A DNA stretch of 64,000 nt from Chryseobacterium camelliae (lineage in GTDB: Bacteria; Bacteroidota; Bacteroidia; Flavobacteriales; Weeksellaceae): the NCBI RefSeq assembly GCF_030818575.1, contig NZ_JAUTAL010000001.1, positions 3,906,001-3,970,000 of the forward strand, given 5' to 3'. The notes below the pieces were generated by a model. It made no database searches. It was not told where the DNA came from and saw only the letters and a list, made by a program, of their open reading frames with translations. Shown here in pieces: positions 26,745 through 36,446 of this stretch. A program made the position numbers and the translations under genes. Position 1 is the stretch's first letter; each line of letters starts with the position of its first letter.

Positions 26745-26763
26745 TCTAATTAAAAAGAATATT

Positions 26764-28122
26764 ATGAAAATAAATCTTATAAAAACAGCTATTATAGCAG
26801 TCGGTGTGTCAATAACTTCTTTATCATGTAGTGATGATTTTGTTGATACAAAGTTTTATCAGGATGTTGAGCAAGCTCCATTGAAGAGTTTGACAGAAGT
26901 TGAATCTTTCGAGAGAGGTATGTATACTTCAATGAGAGCTTCAACATATTATGGAAGAGATTATGGATTATATGCGGAAGTAAGATCCGACGAAATGTAT
27001 AGTAATGGCTATGCAGGTTATTACAATACCGTATATAATTATACAATGACATCTGCAGATGCCTATGCAAGAGATACCTATAGTCAGATTTATACCGCTG
27101 TAGGAAAGGCTAACATTTTAATTAATACAGATGTTAATGGTATAGAAGGCAATGCATCCCAAAAAGATGCGGTAAGATACCATATTGGTCAGGCGTATGC
27201 TCTGAGAGCAATGTTTTTCTTTGATCTTTTAAAGCTGTATGGACAGAAATATGCGGGTGGAAATCTTGGAATTGTTACTCCTTTAAAATATGATCCTAAA
27301 GCAAAGCAGGCCAGAGGTACTGTAGCAGAAAATGAAGCTCAGATAGAAGCCGACTTTATTAAAGGTCTTAACATGATGCAGACTTATGATATCAGTACTA
27401 CTGATCCTACGTTTCTTGGTGTTAACGCAGTGAAAGCCTTAATGAGCAGATTTTATTTGTATAAAAAAGATTATGCGAAAGTAAGATCCCTTGTATCAGA
27501 AATTGCAGATTCATACCAGGTGATTCCTGCAGCTTCTTATAAAGGATCTTGGAGCTCCACTAAACAAAATAACAGTATTTTTGAATTGGCAGTTGGAGTA
27601 CCTGGTTCTAATGGGACAGATTCCTGGGGATATATGCAAAACTATAATGGATATGGAAATGTCGTTATGGATCCGTCATTGTATAATTCTTACAGTAATA
27701 ATGATGTTAGAAAAAGTATAATTGAAGAAACTGATGGAGAGTATTATATATACAAATATCCAAATTTGGAGGGTACAGATAATATTAAGATTGTTAGAAT
27801 CGAAGAGGTATTGCTTAATGGAGTAGAAGCTGAATTGAATGGGGGATCTTTGACTACAGCATTAGATTACTATAATAGAGTAATTACTAACAGAGGTCTT
27901 ACCGCAGCAACAACCGTTAATATGTCTATATTAAAACAGGAAAGGGCTAAGGAGCTTGTTGGTGAAGGTTTAAGGTTATGGGATTTATTCAGATGGGGAG
28001 ATCCGGTTCCTAGACCAGCTGGTGTAAGTACTAATATACAGCTGAATGCATTTCCTATTCCAAGGGCAGAAACTGATATAGCTGGAACACTAATTGTTTC
28101 GAATCCGGGCTACGATAATTAA
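26764..28122 (+). CDS. SusD/RagB-like outer-membrane lipoprotein
   Basis: I chose the ATG at 26764, giving 452 residues, because the lipoprotein signal MKINLIKTAIIAVGVSITSL followed by SCSDD then sits at the N-terminus with Cys22 as lipidation site. A longer frame starting inside the SusC gene would bury it. The RHIGQAYALRAMFFFDLLKL-type helix near residue 140 (here YHIGQAYALRAMFFFDLLKL) and the C-terminal ERAKELVGEGLRLWDLFRWG block are SusD hallmarks. SusD forms the lid over SusC and captures the substrate at the cell surface. A terminator follows 18 nt after the stop. Confidence 0.94.
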   Translation: MKINLIKTAIIAVGVSITSLSCSDDFVDTKFYQDVEQAPLKSLTEVESFERGMYTSMRASTYYGRDYGLYAEVRSDEMYSNGYAGYYNTVYNYTMTSADAYARDTYSQIYTAVGKANILINTDVNGIEGNASQKDAVRYHIGQAYALRAMFFFDLLKLYGQKYAGGNLGIVTPLKYDPKAKQARGTVAENEAQIEADFIKGLNMMQTYDISTTDPTFLGVNAVKALMSRFYLYKKDYAKVRSLVSEIADSYQVIPAASYKGSWSSTKQNNSIFELAVGVPGSNGTDSWGYMQNYNGYGNVVMDPSLYNSYSNNDVRKSIIEETDGEYYIYKYPNLEGTDNIKIVRIEEVLLNGVEAELNGGSLTTALDYYNRVITNRGLTAATTVNMSILKQERAKELVGEGLRLWDLFRWGDPVPRPAGVSTNIQLNAFPIPRAETDIAGTLIVSNPGYDN

Positions 28123-28140
28123 TTTTATTAACTAATAATA

Positions 28141-28179
28141 AAAAAAACCAGGGTAGATTTTTTCTTCTCTGGTTTTTTT
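28141..28179 (+). terminator. Terminator after the first SusD gene
   Basis: A-rich arm AAAAAAACCAG (28141-28151) and CTGGTTTTTTT (28169-28179) pair across a loop of about 17 nt and end in a T run. The downstream sequence up to the next gene holds the Fur-like box and a promoter. Confidence 0.8.
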
Positions 28180-28254
28180 ATTTATTGGACGTTTGTAAAA
28201 TGTAATAATAAATAATGTGTGTATCTCTCCGTGTGGCAAGATATAATGGCTGAA

Positions 28255-28273
28255 ATTTATAATGATTCTAAAT
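28255..28273. promoter_or_regulatory. Fur-box-like 19-bp palindrome upstream of the second SusC gene
   Basis: The sequence matches ATTTAnAATnATTnTAAAT at every fixed position. Eighteen of its 19 bases are the same as the copy before the first SusC gene, and the distance from the box to the start codon is equal in both cases. Such exact retention in otherwise diverged leaders suggests a functional operator. The Fur assignment is inferred from the AATnATT centre. Confidence 0.5.
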
Positions 28274-28434
28274 AATTTTTAAATTTTTGATATATAAATG
28301 TTAAATTAGTCTGTTTTGGGTGTTTTTTTTTATTTGTTTCAGTTTTTGCTAAAATTAAATAATGGTATCATATTCTGAAAAATATTATTGTGGGATTGTG
28401 ATTATGATTTTTTTTCTAAGATATTATGAAAAAT

Positions 28435-28465
28435 TTGTCAATCTTAATATTTATTAACATATTTG
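28435..28465 (+). promoter_or_regulatory. Promoter of the second SusC/SusD pair
   Basis: TTG at 28435-28437 and CATATTTG at 28458-28465 are 20 nt apart, the same layout as the first pair. A 35-nt block around the start codon (28475-28509) is identical to 23893-23927. Confidence 0.6.
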
Positions 28466-28494
28466 CCCATTAAAAAATATTAAAATTTGTTAAT

Positions 28495-31299
28495 ATGAAT
28501 GTTAAACTACGTGTATTGAGTGCTGGAGCATTATTCTTTATAGGACAAGTTGCTTTTGCACAGACGACTACCAGGAGAGATACTGCTAACAGAGAAAAAC
28601 AAATTGAAGAAGTAGTAGTTACTGGTTATCGAACTAAGAAAACAGATGAAATTACGCAAGCTCAATCTGTTGTTGGTGGAGAAGAGCTAAAGCAGCAATC
28701 TAATACTTTGTCATTGACAAATATGTTGCAAGGTAAAGCGCCAGGAGTATTTGTTCAAACTTTAAGTGGTCAGCCAGGAAGTGCTGGATCTATTACAATT
28801 AGAGGGTTCTCTAACTTTTCAAATACAGGAGCATTGGTTGTTATCGATGGCCAGTATTCATCGTTTGCTCAGTTAAATGCTTTAAATCCTAGTGATGTTG
28901 AGTCTCAGGTAATTCTTAAAGATGCTGCGGCAACGGCCCAGTATGGTTCTAGAGCTGCCGCAGGGGTTATTGTAGTGACTACAAAAAGAGGTACAAAAGG
29001 TAAAACAAATTATAGCTTCGAATCGAGATTTGGAACATCTTGGAAAGTACCAGACAAGGAAATGAATTTCCAAATGATGGATGCAGGTCAAAAATTAGCT
29101 TGGGAAAATGCTATAGCACCATTAGTAGGAAATACTCCATATACTGATGCGGAAGTTGCGAGTTTAACTGCTTTTAATCATAACTGGGAGAAAGATATCT
29201 TAAGAAATTCGAGAGAAGAATCATATTTTTTCACAGCTAGCGGAGGTACTGATAAAAGCTTATTTTATTATTCATTAGGATATGATAGTAATTCCGGTAT
29301 TATTCAAAGTTTAAATGCTTTAAAAAGATACAGTGCCAGATTTAATTTTGAAAATCAATTAAGCGATAAAATTAGGGTAGGAATTAATGCTTCATTACAA
29401 TACCAGCAAACTCAAAATCAAAGGGACCTGAATAATGGGCAAAACCCATTTAACTTTATGTATTCAGCCAATGCTTATGAGCCTGTTTTTCTTCAGGATG
29501 GATCTTATAATCCAACCACAGTAGGATTCCCAGTTCTTGAAGCTTTACAACGAAATACATCATCCAACAGTAACTTAAGGCTGAATGGAAATATGTTTGG
29601 AGAGTATAAATTTACTGATTGGTTAAAATTCAGATCGTCATTCTATAATACTTTCGCACAATTAAAAGGTAAATCAATTTTACAGCCTGGATCATACTTA
29701 GATACTATCCTAGGGTTGAATGGGCAAGTGAGTCAGTCTAATAATGATCTATATTACTTAACGGCTAACCAAAGATTGGATTTTGATAAAAAGTTTGGTA
29801 AACATAGTGTTACTGCAACTGCTTTTTTTGAGTATAATAGAGAAGATAGTAATACGATGTCTGCAACAGGAAGAAATTACAGAACACCTGGGCTAGATAT
29901 TTTAAGTAATATGGTTACACCTTATCTTGTTTCAGGTAGTAGAGTTCAAACCAGAAGAACATCCCTAGCTTTATTAGCAGACTACAATTATGATTTAAGA
30001 TACCTTGTAAGTGCATCAATCAGAAGAGACGGTAGTTCCCGATTTGGTTTAGATAACCAATTTGGAGTTTTCTGGAGTGCAAGTGCTGCTTGGAACATTG
30101 CTAAAGAATCATTCATCGATATTCCAGATCTAAAAGCATTTAAGCTAAGAGCATCTTATGGTATTGCCGGGAATGATGCTCCTCTTCCTGACTACGTAAA
30201 CCAACCTTATGTTTCTTTTGGTCTTTATGGTCCTGGTGCCACTACTGTGGTTCCAACTACTGTAGGTAATAAAGAGTTACAGTGGGAAAAGGTTAAAATT
30301 ACAAACCTTGGTGTGGATTTTAACTATTTAAATAGATTCAGAGGATCCGTTGAATATTTTATCAATAAAAGAAGTGATTTCTTACAGGCTATTCCAAATG
30401 CAACTGTACAAGGTAGTTATACCGTGTATGATAATGCAGGAGAATTGGAAAACAAAGGTCTAGAAGTAGATTTATCAGCCGATGTTTTAAGGACACAAGA
30501 TTGGACTTTCCAACTAAGAGGTAATTACTCAAATATTAAAAATAAAATCTTAGCTTTAAGAGCAGGTGAAACGTCAAGAAACATAGGAAACTATAATAAA
30601 CTTGAAGTTGGTGAGATGCCTTATTATTTCAGGATGGTAAGATCAGCAGGTGTGAATCCACAAAATGGAGAAGCATTGTATTATACAAACCGTACTACTG
30701 CTAATGCTGGAGAAACATTCTATGATTTGCCAGGAGGTAGAGCTACGAACGTTTATTCTACAACAGATATTCAAGATATCAAAGACAAATCTCCATATCC
30801 TAAATATTTCGGAGGTTTTGGAGCAACTTTTACTTACAAAAATTTCAGTATTATCGCAGATTTCACGTATAAATTTGGTGGATATGCAGTAAATAATGAA
30901 GCTCTTAACAGGCTTGATCCTTCTCAGTATAATACCAATAAATCTACTGATGCAACAAATTACTGGAGAAACCCTGGAGATACCAATGTATTACCTGCTC
31001 CTAATCCAGACGGTATATGGATGACTGATTACTTTTTACAGAAAACGGATTATATTAGATTCAGAAGCTTAAATGTTGGTTATACATTCGACAAGAATTT
31101 CTTAGGAGAAAGTATTCCTTTAAGCTCAATAAGAATTTATGCTCAAGCACAAAACCTATTTTTGTGGACTAAATTCCAAGGAGATCCTGAGGTTGCAGTA
31201 GGTTCTGGAGAAGGAAATACGGACGTTCCAGGATCGTATACTCTATACACTTATCCTACTCAGAAAACTGTAACATTTGGTGTTGAATTACAATTTTAA
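28495..31299 (+). CDS. SusC-like TonB-dependent outer-membrane receptor
   Basis: The 934-residue protein has a signal peptide nearly identical to that of the first SusC (ends GQVAFAQ) and a TonB-box-like IEEVVVTGYRTKK. The plug contains NMLQGKAPGVFVQTLSGQPG and ALVVIDGQYSS, followed by ESQVILKDAAATAQYGSRAA. The barrel ends in VTFGVELQF. Outside the signal peptide and plug motifs the two SusC proteins differ strongly, so they probably take up different substrates. The SusD partner begins 14 nt downstream. No enzyme genes accompany the pair. Confidence 0.95.
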   Translation: MNVKLRVLSAGALFFIGQVAFAQTTTRRDTANREKQIEEVVVTGYRTKKTDEITQAQSVVGGEELKQQSNTLSLTNMLQGKAPGVFVQTLSGQPGSAGSITIRGFSNFSNTGALVVIDGQYSSFAQLNALNPSDVESQVILKDAAATAQYGSRAAAGVIVVTTKRGTKGKTNYSFESRFGTSWKVPDKEMNFQMMDAGQKLAWENAIAPLVGNTPYTDAEVASLTAFNHNWEKDILRNSREESYFFTASGGTDKSLFYYSLGYDSNSGIIQSLNALKRYSARFNFENQLSDKIRVGINASLQYQQTQNQRDLNNGQNPFNFMYSANAYEPVFLQDGSYNPTTVGFPVLEALQRNTSSNSNLRLNGNMFGEYKFTDWLKFRSSFYNTFAQLKGKSILQPGSYLDTILGLNGQVSQSNNDLYYLTANQRLDFDKKFGKHSVTATAFFEYNREDSNTMSATGRNYRTPGLDILSNMVTPYLVSGSRVQTRRTSLALLADYNYDLRYLVSASIRRDGSSRFGLDNQFGVFWSASAAWNIAKESFIDIPDLKAFKLRASYGIAGNDAPLPDYVNQPYVSFGLYGPGATTVVPTTVGNKELQWEKVKITNLGVDFNYLNRFRGSVEYFINKRSDFLQAIPNATVQGSYTVYDNAGELENKGLEVDLSADVLRTQDWTFQLRGNYSNIKNKILALRAGETSRNIGNYNKLEVGEMPYYFRMVRSAGVNPQNGEALYYTNRTTANAGETFYDLPGGRATNVYSTTDIQDIKDKSPYPKYFGGFGATFTYKNFSIIADFTYKFGGYAVNNEALNRLDPSQYNTNKSTDATNYWRNPGDTNVLPAPNPDGIWMTDYFLQKTDYIRFRSLNVGYTFDKNFLGESIPLSSIRIYAQAQNLFLWTKFQGDPEVAVGSGEGNTDVPGSYTLYTYPTQKTVTFGVELQF

Positions 31300-31313
31300 A
31301 TTAAGTTAAGATT

Positions 31314-32780
31314 ATGAAAAACAAGATAATAAAAATAACAATATTAAGTGCGTTTACATTAGGCGTAATGTCCTCTTGTGACAGAGAGTTGGATCAGGTT
31401 TCATATACCCAAATTCCTCTTGATCAAGCAATGACAACGCAGGCAAATTTTACACAGGCAATTAACGGAGCTTATACTGCCATAAAGGGATCTGGATATT
31501 TTTCTACTGATACAGGTAATCAAATTATTGTTCCTGATTTATTGACGGATAATTTAATTTATAACCCGCAAGGAAGATCTTCTAACTTTACAGCATATAA
31601 CTGGACTCTTTCTGCTAATAATGGATCCGTAACTGGATTATTTACGCAAGCTTATTTTGTTATTTCACGAGCAAATATGCCTTTGAAGTATATAAATAAC
31701 CTTCCTGCTGGGAGTTTCCGAACCAATATTGAGGCTCATGCAAGAGCAGTAAGAGCGGCAGCACACTTTGATTTAGTAAGGGCTTATTGCAAAATACCTA
31801 CACAGTCAGCTGATGCCAATGCATCATTAGGTATACCATATATTACTGAATTTAATCCATTGGAAAATTCAAAAGTAAGGGATCTTACCGTTGCTCAGGT
31901 ATATGATAATATTATCAGTGACCTAACATTTGCTGTTAATAATATTACAGATGCACCTACGGATAAATCGAAGTTTTCTAAAGCGGCGATCTATGGATTA
32001 TTATCAAGAGTATATTTGTATAAAGGTGATTATACTAATGCTGTTGCCGCTGGAAACTCTAGTATTGCATTGTCTCCTAGTGTAGGAACAATAGGGAATT
32101 TTACAAATATTTGGGCATCAAATAGTACGGACGGTGTACTTTTGAAAATCCTTAACTCAACTCAAGAAAACGTAACAGTTGGGGTTGCATATCAGCAGGG
32201 TGCTACTGCTACAGGTGGAAGTATTAGATCTGAGTACGTTGTGCCAAAATCTTTGTATACTTTATATTCAGCAACAGATATTAGAAGGACAGCCTATATT
32301 AGAACAGCTGCTTACCAAGGTGTTCAAAGAAATCATGTAATTAAATGGGCGTTTAATACAGGTGGAGGAACTCCTTTGAATGTAGTAGAACCTAAGTATT
32401 TAAGAACAGCTGAAGTTTATTTAAATGTTGCTGAATCTGCATTTAAATTAGGAAATGAGACATTAGCTAACACCTTATTAAATACATTGAAAGCGCAAAG
32501 GTATAGTGCTTATGTTCCAGTAACTTTAACAGGTACAGCTCTGTGGAATGAAATTATGCTTCAAAGAAGATTAGAACTTGCTTTTGAAAATGATAGATTC
32601 TATACGTTTAAAAGACAAGGGCTTACAATGCAGAGAACAGGTGAAGGTCCAAATGTTGACGGAGGAGGTGTAGCTTCCTTAGTACAAACCATTTTACCAA
32701 GTGATACTAGATGGCAGTGGCCAATCCCACAAAGTACCATTAATATTACTCCAACATTCCAACAAAACCCTGGTTATTAA
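31314..32780 (+). CDS. SusD/RagB-like outer-membrane lipoprotein
   Basis: The 488-residue protein starts with a lipoprotein signal, MKNKIIKITILSAFTLGVMS followed by SCDRE, with Cys22 lipidated. EAHARAVRAAAHFDLVRAYC near residue 145 is the SusD TPR-like helix. TAEVYLNVAESAFKLGNETL and MLQRRLELAFENDRFYTFKR near the end are typical of the RagB/SusD C-terminal domain. It would be the surface-exposed substrate-binding partner of the preceding SusC protein. A strong terminator lies 20 nt after the stop. Confidence 0.94.
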   Translation: MKNKIIKITILSAFTLGVMSSCDRELDQVSYTQIPLDQAMTTQANFTQAINGAYTAIKGSGYFSTDTGNQIIVPDLLTDNLIYNPQGRSSNFTAYNWTLSANNGSVTGLFTQAYFVISRANMPLKYINNLPAGSFRTNIEAHARAVRAAAHFDLVRAYCKIPTQSADANASLGIPYITEFNPLENSKVRDLTVAQVYDNIISDLTFAVNNITDAPTDKSKFSKAAIYGLLSRVYLYKGDYTNAVAAGNSSIALSPSVGTIGNFTNIWASNSTDGVLLKILNSTQENVTVGVAYQQGATATGGSIRSEYVVPKSLYTLYSATDIRRTAYIRTAAYQGVQRNHVIKWAFNTGGGTPLNVVEPKYLRTAEVYLNVAESAFKLGNETLANTLLNTLKAQRYSAYVPVTLTGTALWNEIMLQRRLELAFENDRFYTFKRQGLTMQRTGEGPNVDGGGVASLVQTILPSDTRWQWPIPQSTINITPTFQQNPGY

Positions 32781-32800
32781 TCAAAAAATAACACATAATT

Positions 32801-32826
32801 AAACCCTGCTCCAAGCAGGGTTTTTT
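32801..32826 (+). terminator. Terminator after the second SusD gene
   Basis: Ten-bp arms AAACCCTGCT (32801-32810) and AGCAGGGTTT (32814-32823) with a 3-nt loop end in six T. Confidence 0.9.
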
Positions 32827-32842
32827 ATTCCCCATTATTTCT

Positions 32843-32850
32843 TACTTTTG
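32843..32850 (+). promoter_or_regulatory. -7 element of the porin-bshC promoter
   Basis: TACTTTTG matches TAnnTTTG exactly and lies 18 nt before the porin start codon. The -33 region falls in the T run of the preceding terminator, with TTT rather than TTG. Confidence 0.55.
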
Positions 32851-32868
32851 CTCTACAAAAAGCAATAA

Positions 32869-34809
32869 ATGAAGCATCTACTTTTCATCATATTATTTTT
32901 CACTTTCACGGCTCAGGCACAGGTTGTTAATAAGACAGACAGCAATACCCTGGAAAAGAAATTGGAAGATACTTTGGTGATTGATTCAGGGACAAAAGAT
33001 TCACTGAAGATCTTTAAACCTACCATCAATGATTATTTGTACCAGAAGCAGTTTGCGGAGAAAAAAGTTTTTGATACGGTAATGACGTTTGACAAAACCT
33101 ATATTTTTTCACAGTATAATAACAGGGATAATTTCGGCAGGGTGCAGGTTGCTAATATCGGGGCCGGCTTTAATCCCCTTTCTTATGAATTGAACCCGGA
33201 ACAGAACCTGGCTTTGATGCCTATTAATAAATCATACGGTATCTTAGGGGTGGATGACATCAAATATTACGATGTGAAAACACCTACCGCTACTTTTGTA
33301 TACCATAATGCGATGAAAAATGGGGCTGCGCTTCGGTCTACCTATACGCAGAATATTGGAAAACGATTTAATTTTGCTATCGAATACATGGGATTGCGCT
33401 CGCAGGGAATGTACAGGAACAGCCTTGCAGCGAATAATAATACTTTATTTTCCGGACATTATACTTCAAAGAACGGTAAATATGAATTGTTTGCCCATTA
33501 CCTCCATCAGAATGTGAACAACCAGGAAAGTGGAGGAATTGCCGTGGACAGCCTCTTCCAGAATGGAAACAGCGATTCCCGGAACAGGCAGAATATGCAG
33601 GTCAACCTGGCTTCTACAAGTTCCCAGTTTTCCTACCGCAGATACTACCTTACACATCAGTTTGCACCGTTCAATTCAGATAAGATTCCTTTTAAAATCA
33701 GGCATACTATTTCTCATCAGGGAAATAAGTATCATTATACAGAAAATGCTTTGGAGCCTTACTGGTTCAATAATGTTTCACAATTAGTAAATCCGGGTGG
33801 TTCGCTGCCGGTTAAAAAATATTCGGATAACCTGAGCAACACCGTGAGTTTAGTCTGGGACAATGAAAAATTTAAACTGGATGCCGGATTGCGCTATCAG
33901 ATGCTGAAGTTCGGGGTTACAGAAATTGTTTTGCCAAACCTTACCATTCCTTCTGAACTGAAAGAAAACCGTTTGGGGGCTGTTGGAAACTTACAGATCC
34001 GTCTTTTGGATAAGATACAGCTCAATTCATTCCTTGAAATTTCAAAGGGAAACCAGTTTGGGAGCTATATCAGGACGACAAACCATCTTTCTTTTGAACC
34101 CATTAAAGACTATTTTGTTAATGCCAAGGTAAATTTTCAAAGTGCTTATCCGTCCTTCAACTATATTATGAATACATCCAACTACCGGAAATTCAATTAT
34201 TATCTTCAGGATGCAAAAAACCAGGCGGTTACGGAAATTGGAGGGAGTATAAACCTGAAATGGTTTAAAACTGAGTTATTTGCCAATTACTTCAGGGTAG
34301 ATAATTATACCTATTTTGATCAGGATGCTCTTCCACGTCAAAGTGATAATTCTGTGAACATCTCGCAGATAGGAGGGGACGCAACGGTAAATTACGGAAA
34401 GTTCCACCTGAATACAAGGCTGCAGTTCCAGAATGTACTCACTAATAAAAACCTTCTGCCTTTGCCGGGCTTCATCGGAAGGGCAAATATATTTTACCAG
34501 ACCAAAGCGTTCAAGAATGCAGCGGAAATCCAGACCGGTATCAAAGTGTATTATTTCTCGAAGTTTGCTTCCAGAGAATATTTCCCTATTCTTAATGAAT
34601 ACATTCTTCCTACTTCAGGTGCGTTCTCCATCGGGGGACAGCCGATTACGGATGTTTACTTTAATATGAAGGTTAAGAAAATGTTTTTCTTTATAGAAGG
34701 GCAGCAGGTAGCCACACTCGTTTCACATAACAAAGCATACGCATTTCCGCATTATCCGGTGTATGATTTCAGGCTGAACCTGGGGATCGTATGGTATTTG
34801 TTCAACTAA
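32869..34809 (+). CDS. Putative outer-membrane porin (Porin_10-type)
   Basis: The 646-residue protein has a clear signal peptide, MKHLLFIILFFTFTAQAQ. A short polar region follows, then many alternating aromatic strands typical of a large beta-barrel, for example FNFAIEYMGLRSQGMYRNSL and KYELFAHYLHQNVNNQESG, ending VYDFRLNLGIVWYLFN with a near-terminal aromatic. The length and the N-terminal text FKPTINDYLYQKQFAEKK resemble Bacteroidota proteins annotated as putative porins. It would form a general or specialised pore in the outer membrane. bshC begins 12 nt after its stop, so the two genes share a transcript. Confidence 0.8.
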   Translation: MKHLLFIILFFTFTAQAQVVNKTDSNTLEKKLEDTLVIDSGTKDSLKIFKPTINDYLYQKQFAEKKVFDTVMTFDKTYIFSQYNNRDNFGRVQVANIGAGFNPLSYELNPEQNLALMPINKSYGILGVDDIKYYDVKTPTATFVYHNAMKNGAALRSTYTQNIGKRFNFAIEYMGLRSQGMYRNSLAANNNTLFSGHYTSKNGKYELFAHYLHQNVNNQESGGIAVDSLFQNGNSDSRNRQNMQVNLASTSSQFSYRRYYLTHQFAPFNSDKIPFKIRHTISHQGNKYHYTENALEPYWFNNVSQLVNPGGSLPVKKYSDNLSNTVSLVWDNEKFKLDAGLRYQMLKFGVTEIVLPNLTIPSELKENRLGAVGNLQIRLLDKIQLNSFLEISKGNQFGSYIRTTNHLSFEPIKDYFVNAKVNFQSAYPSFNYIMNTSNYRKFNYYLQDAKNQAVTEIGGSINLKWFKTELFANYFRVDNYTYFDQDALPRQSDNSVNISQIGGDATVNYGKFHLNTRLQFQNVLTNKNLLPLPGFIGRANIFYQTKAFKNAAEIQTGIKVYYFSKFASREYFPILNEYILPTSGAFSIGGQPITDVYFNMKVKKMFFFIEGQQVATLVSHNKAYAFPHYPVYDFRLNLGIVWYLFN

Positions 34810-34821
34810 AACTACTGTACG

Positions 34822-36408
34822 TTGAAAACAATTGATACAATATCATTTCTTGATATAGAAAGCATTCCGCAGCTGATTAAAGATTTTCTGAACCAGGACG
34901 TCAAAGGCTTTGAGGACAATATCTTTACGCTGAATGCCATTAAAATGCAGATTCATAAAAAGCAGGAATCCTTTACTCCTGAACAGAGAGCCGTACTTTA
35001 CCAGGCTTTGAAACAGCAGCTTTCGGGTATGCAGTTGTCTTCGGAGCAGGAAGAAAATCTCGATCATTTAAAATTAGCTAATACTTTCACAATTACTACT
35101 GGCCATCAGCTAAACCTTTTTTCAGGTCCTGTATTTTTTGTGTATAAAATTCTTCAGACCATCAAAACATGTTCATATCTGAAACAACATTTTCCGGAAT
35201 TTAACTTTGTCCCGGTATATTGGATGGCTACGGAAGACCATGACTTTGCTGAAATCAACCATTTCAGGACAGAAAATAACTATTATGAAATCAATGAAAA
35301 ATCAGGCGGTCCTGTAGGCAGGATCACTGTAAGTGATACCTTTTTCATTTCTGAATTTGAAGAAGAATTTAAAGATTCTGTTTTCGGTACCGAACTGATT
35401 CTGATGCTTAAAGAGGCTTACAAAAACGGAAATACTTTAACGGAAGCGATCAGGATTTTTGTTAACAGGATTTTTTCCGGTTACGGATTAATAAGTATTG
35501 ATGGGGATTGTCCTATACTCAAGCAGCAGATAAAAGATATTTTTAAAGATGAGCTTGTAAACTTCAGCCTGTATGAATCTTCCAGGGATAAAGTTGCCCT
35601 GCTTACCGGTAAATATGGCAAAGTTCAGGTTAATCCGCGTGAAATAAACCTGTTTTATCTCACCGAAACCAGAGACAGGATAGACTTTGATGGCAGCTCG
35701 TATTTCGTTGTCGATAAAAATATCAGGTTTACAAAAGACGAATTAATTCATGAACTTGAAAAGTTTCCGGAAAAATTCAGTCCCAATGCGCTGATGCGTC
35801 CCGTATATCAGGAAAAAGTACTGCCTAATTTGGCATACATTGGAGGTAATGCAGAAATCATGTACTGGATGGAACTTAAAGATTATTTTTTCAAAACAGG
35901 CATTCCTTTTCCGGTACTCATCCCGAGGAATTCCATGCTTTTCATTAAAGAAAAAACGGTCAAGAAAATAGAAAAGCTAAGCCTCAAACCGCAAAGTTTC
36001 TTTCAGAATTTTGCAAAGGTTGTAGATGGTAAAATCCTGGAAAACCATGAAATCCTCAGAATGCTGGAAGACAGTGAAACTAACCTCATAAATCAGTTCT
36101 CTCAGCTGAAGGCTGTTGCAGAAACTACTGATAAATCTTTCGGAAATATGGTGCGTGCAGAAGAGGTACGGCAGTTGAAATCTTTTACGAGAATGAAAAA
36201 GCGGCTTCTCCATGCAGAGAAAATAAAGCAAAACGAGCTCATGGAAAGGCTGGAAACTCTTTTCCTTGAAGTGCATCCTGCCGGAACCTGGCAGGAAAGG
36301 GTATACAACTTCAGTGTATTCTTTGCCGACTATGGCTATGACTGGCTGGAAAGCTGCCTGGAGAAAATGGTGGTGGAGGAATCAAAACTAATAATTGTTG
36401 CCATTTAA
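34822..36408 (+). CDS. bshC: Bacillithiol biosynthesis cysteine-adding enzyme BshC (TTG start)
   Basis: The 528-residue protein contains the family blocks TFTITTGHQLNLFSGPVFFV and KTCSYLKQHFPEFNFVPVYW followed by MATEDHDFAEI near residues 90-145. The tail AGTWQERVYNFSVFFADYG is typical of BshC C-termini. BshC joins cysteine to GlcN-malate in the last step of bacillithiol synthesis. Bacillithiol is a low-molecular-weight thiol that replaces glutathione in Bacteroidota and Firmicutes. The first codon is TTG, and no ATG lies close enough to keep the conserved N-terminus KTIDTISFLDIESIPQLIKD. This start sits 12 nt after the porin stop. Confidence 0.92.
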   Translation: MKTIDTISFLDIESIPQLIKDFLNQDVKGFEDNIFTLNAIKMQIHKKQESFTPEQRAVLYQALKQQLSGMQLSSEQEENLDHLKLANTFTITTGHQLNLFSGPVFFVYKILQTIKTCSYLKQHFPEFNFVPVYWMATEDHDFAEINHFRTENNYYEINEKSGGPVGRITVSDTFFISEFEEEFKDSVFGTELILMLKEAYKNGNTLTEAIRIFVNRIFSGYGLISIDGDCPILKQQIKDIFKDELVNFSLYESSRDKVALLTGKYGKVQVNPREINLFYLTETRDRIDFDGSSYFVVDKNIRFTKDELIHELEKFPEKFSPNALMRPVYQEKVLPNLAYIGGNAEIMYWMELKDYFFKTGIPFPVLIPRNSMLFIKEKTVKKIEKLSLKPQSFFQNFAKVVDGKILENHEILRMLEDSETNLINQFSQLKAVAETTDKSFGNMVRAEEVRQLKSFTRMKKRLLHAEKIKQNELMERLETLFLEVHPAGTWQERVYNFSVFFADYGYDWLESCLEKMVVEESKLIIVAI

Positions 36409-36427
36409 TTTTAAAGGAGTATTTTTG
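36398..36427 (+). promoter_or_regulatory. Promoter of the LysM protein gene
   Basis: TTG at 36398-36400 and TATTTTTG at 36420-36427 are separated by 19 nt, a full consensus match. It overlaps the end of bshC and leaves a leader of about 13 nt to the ATG at 36447. Confidence 0.7.
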
Positions 36428-36446
36428 TACATTATAATTGTCGACT

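Noticed and set aside
26722..26763. Longer start for the first SusD gene
   Set aside because: It would overlap the SusC gene and place 14 residues before a well-formed lipoprotein signal.
23913..32780. Reading the two SusC/SusD pairs as polysaccharide utilisation loci
   Set aside because: No glycoside hydrolase, polysaccharide lyase or hybrid regulator is nearby, so a glycan substrate is not supported.
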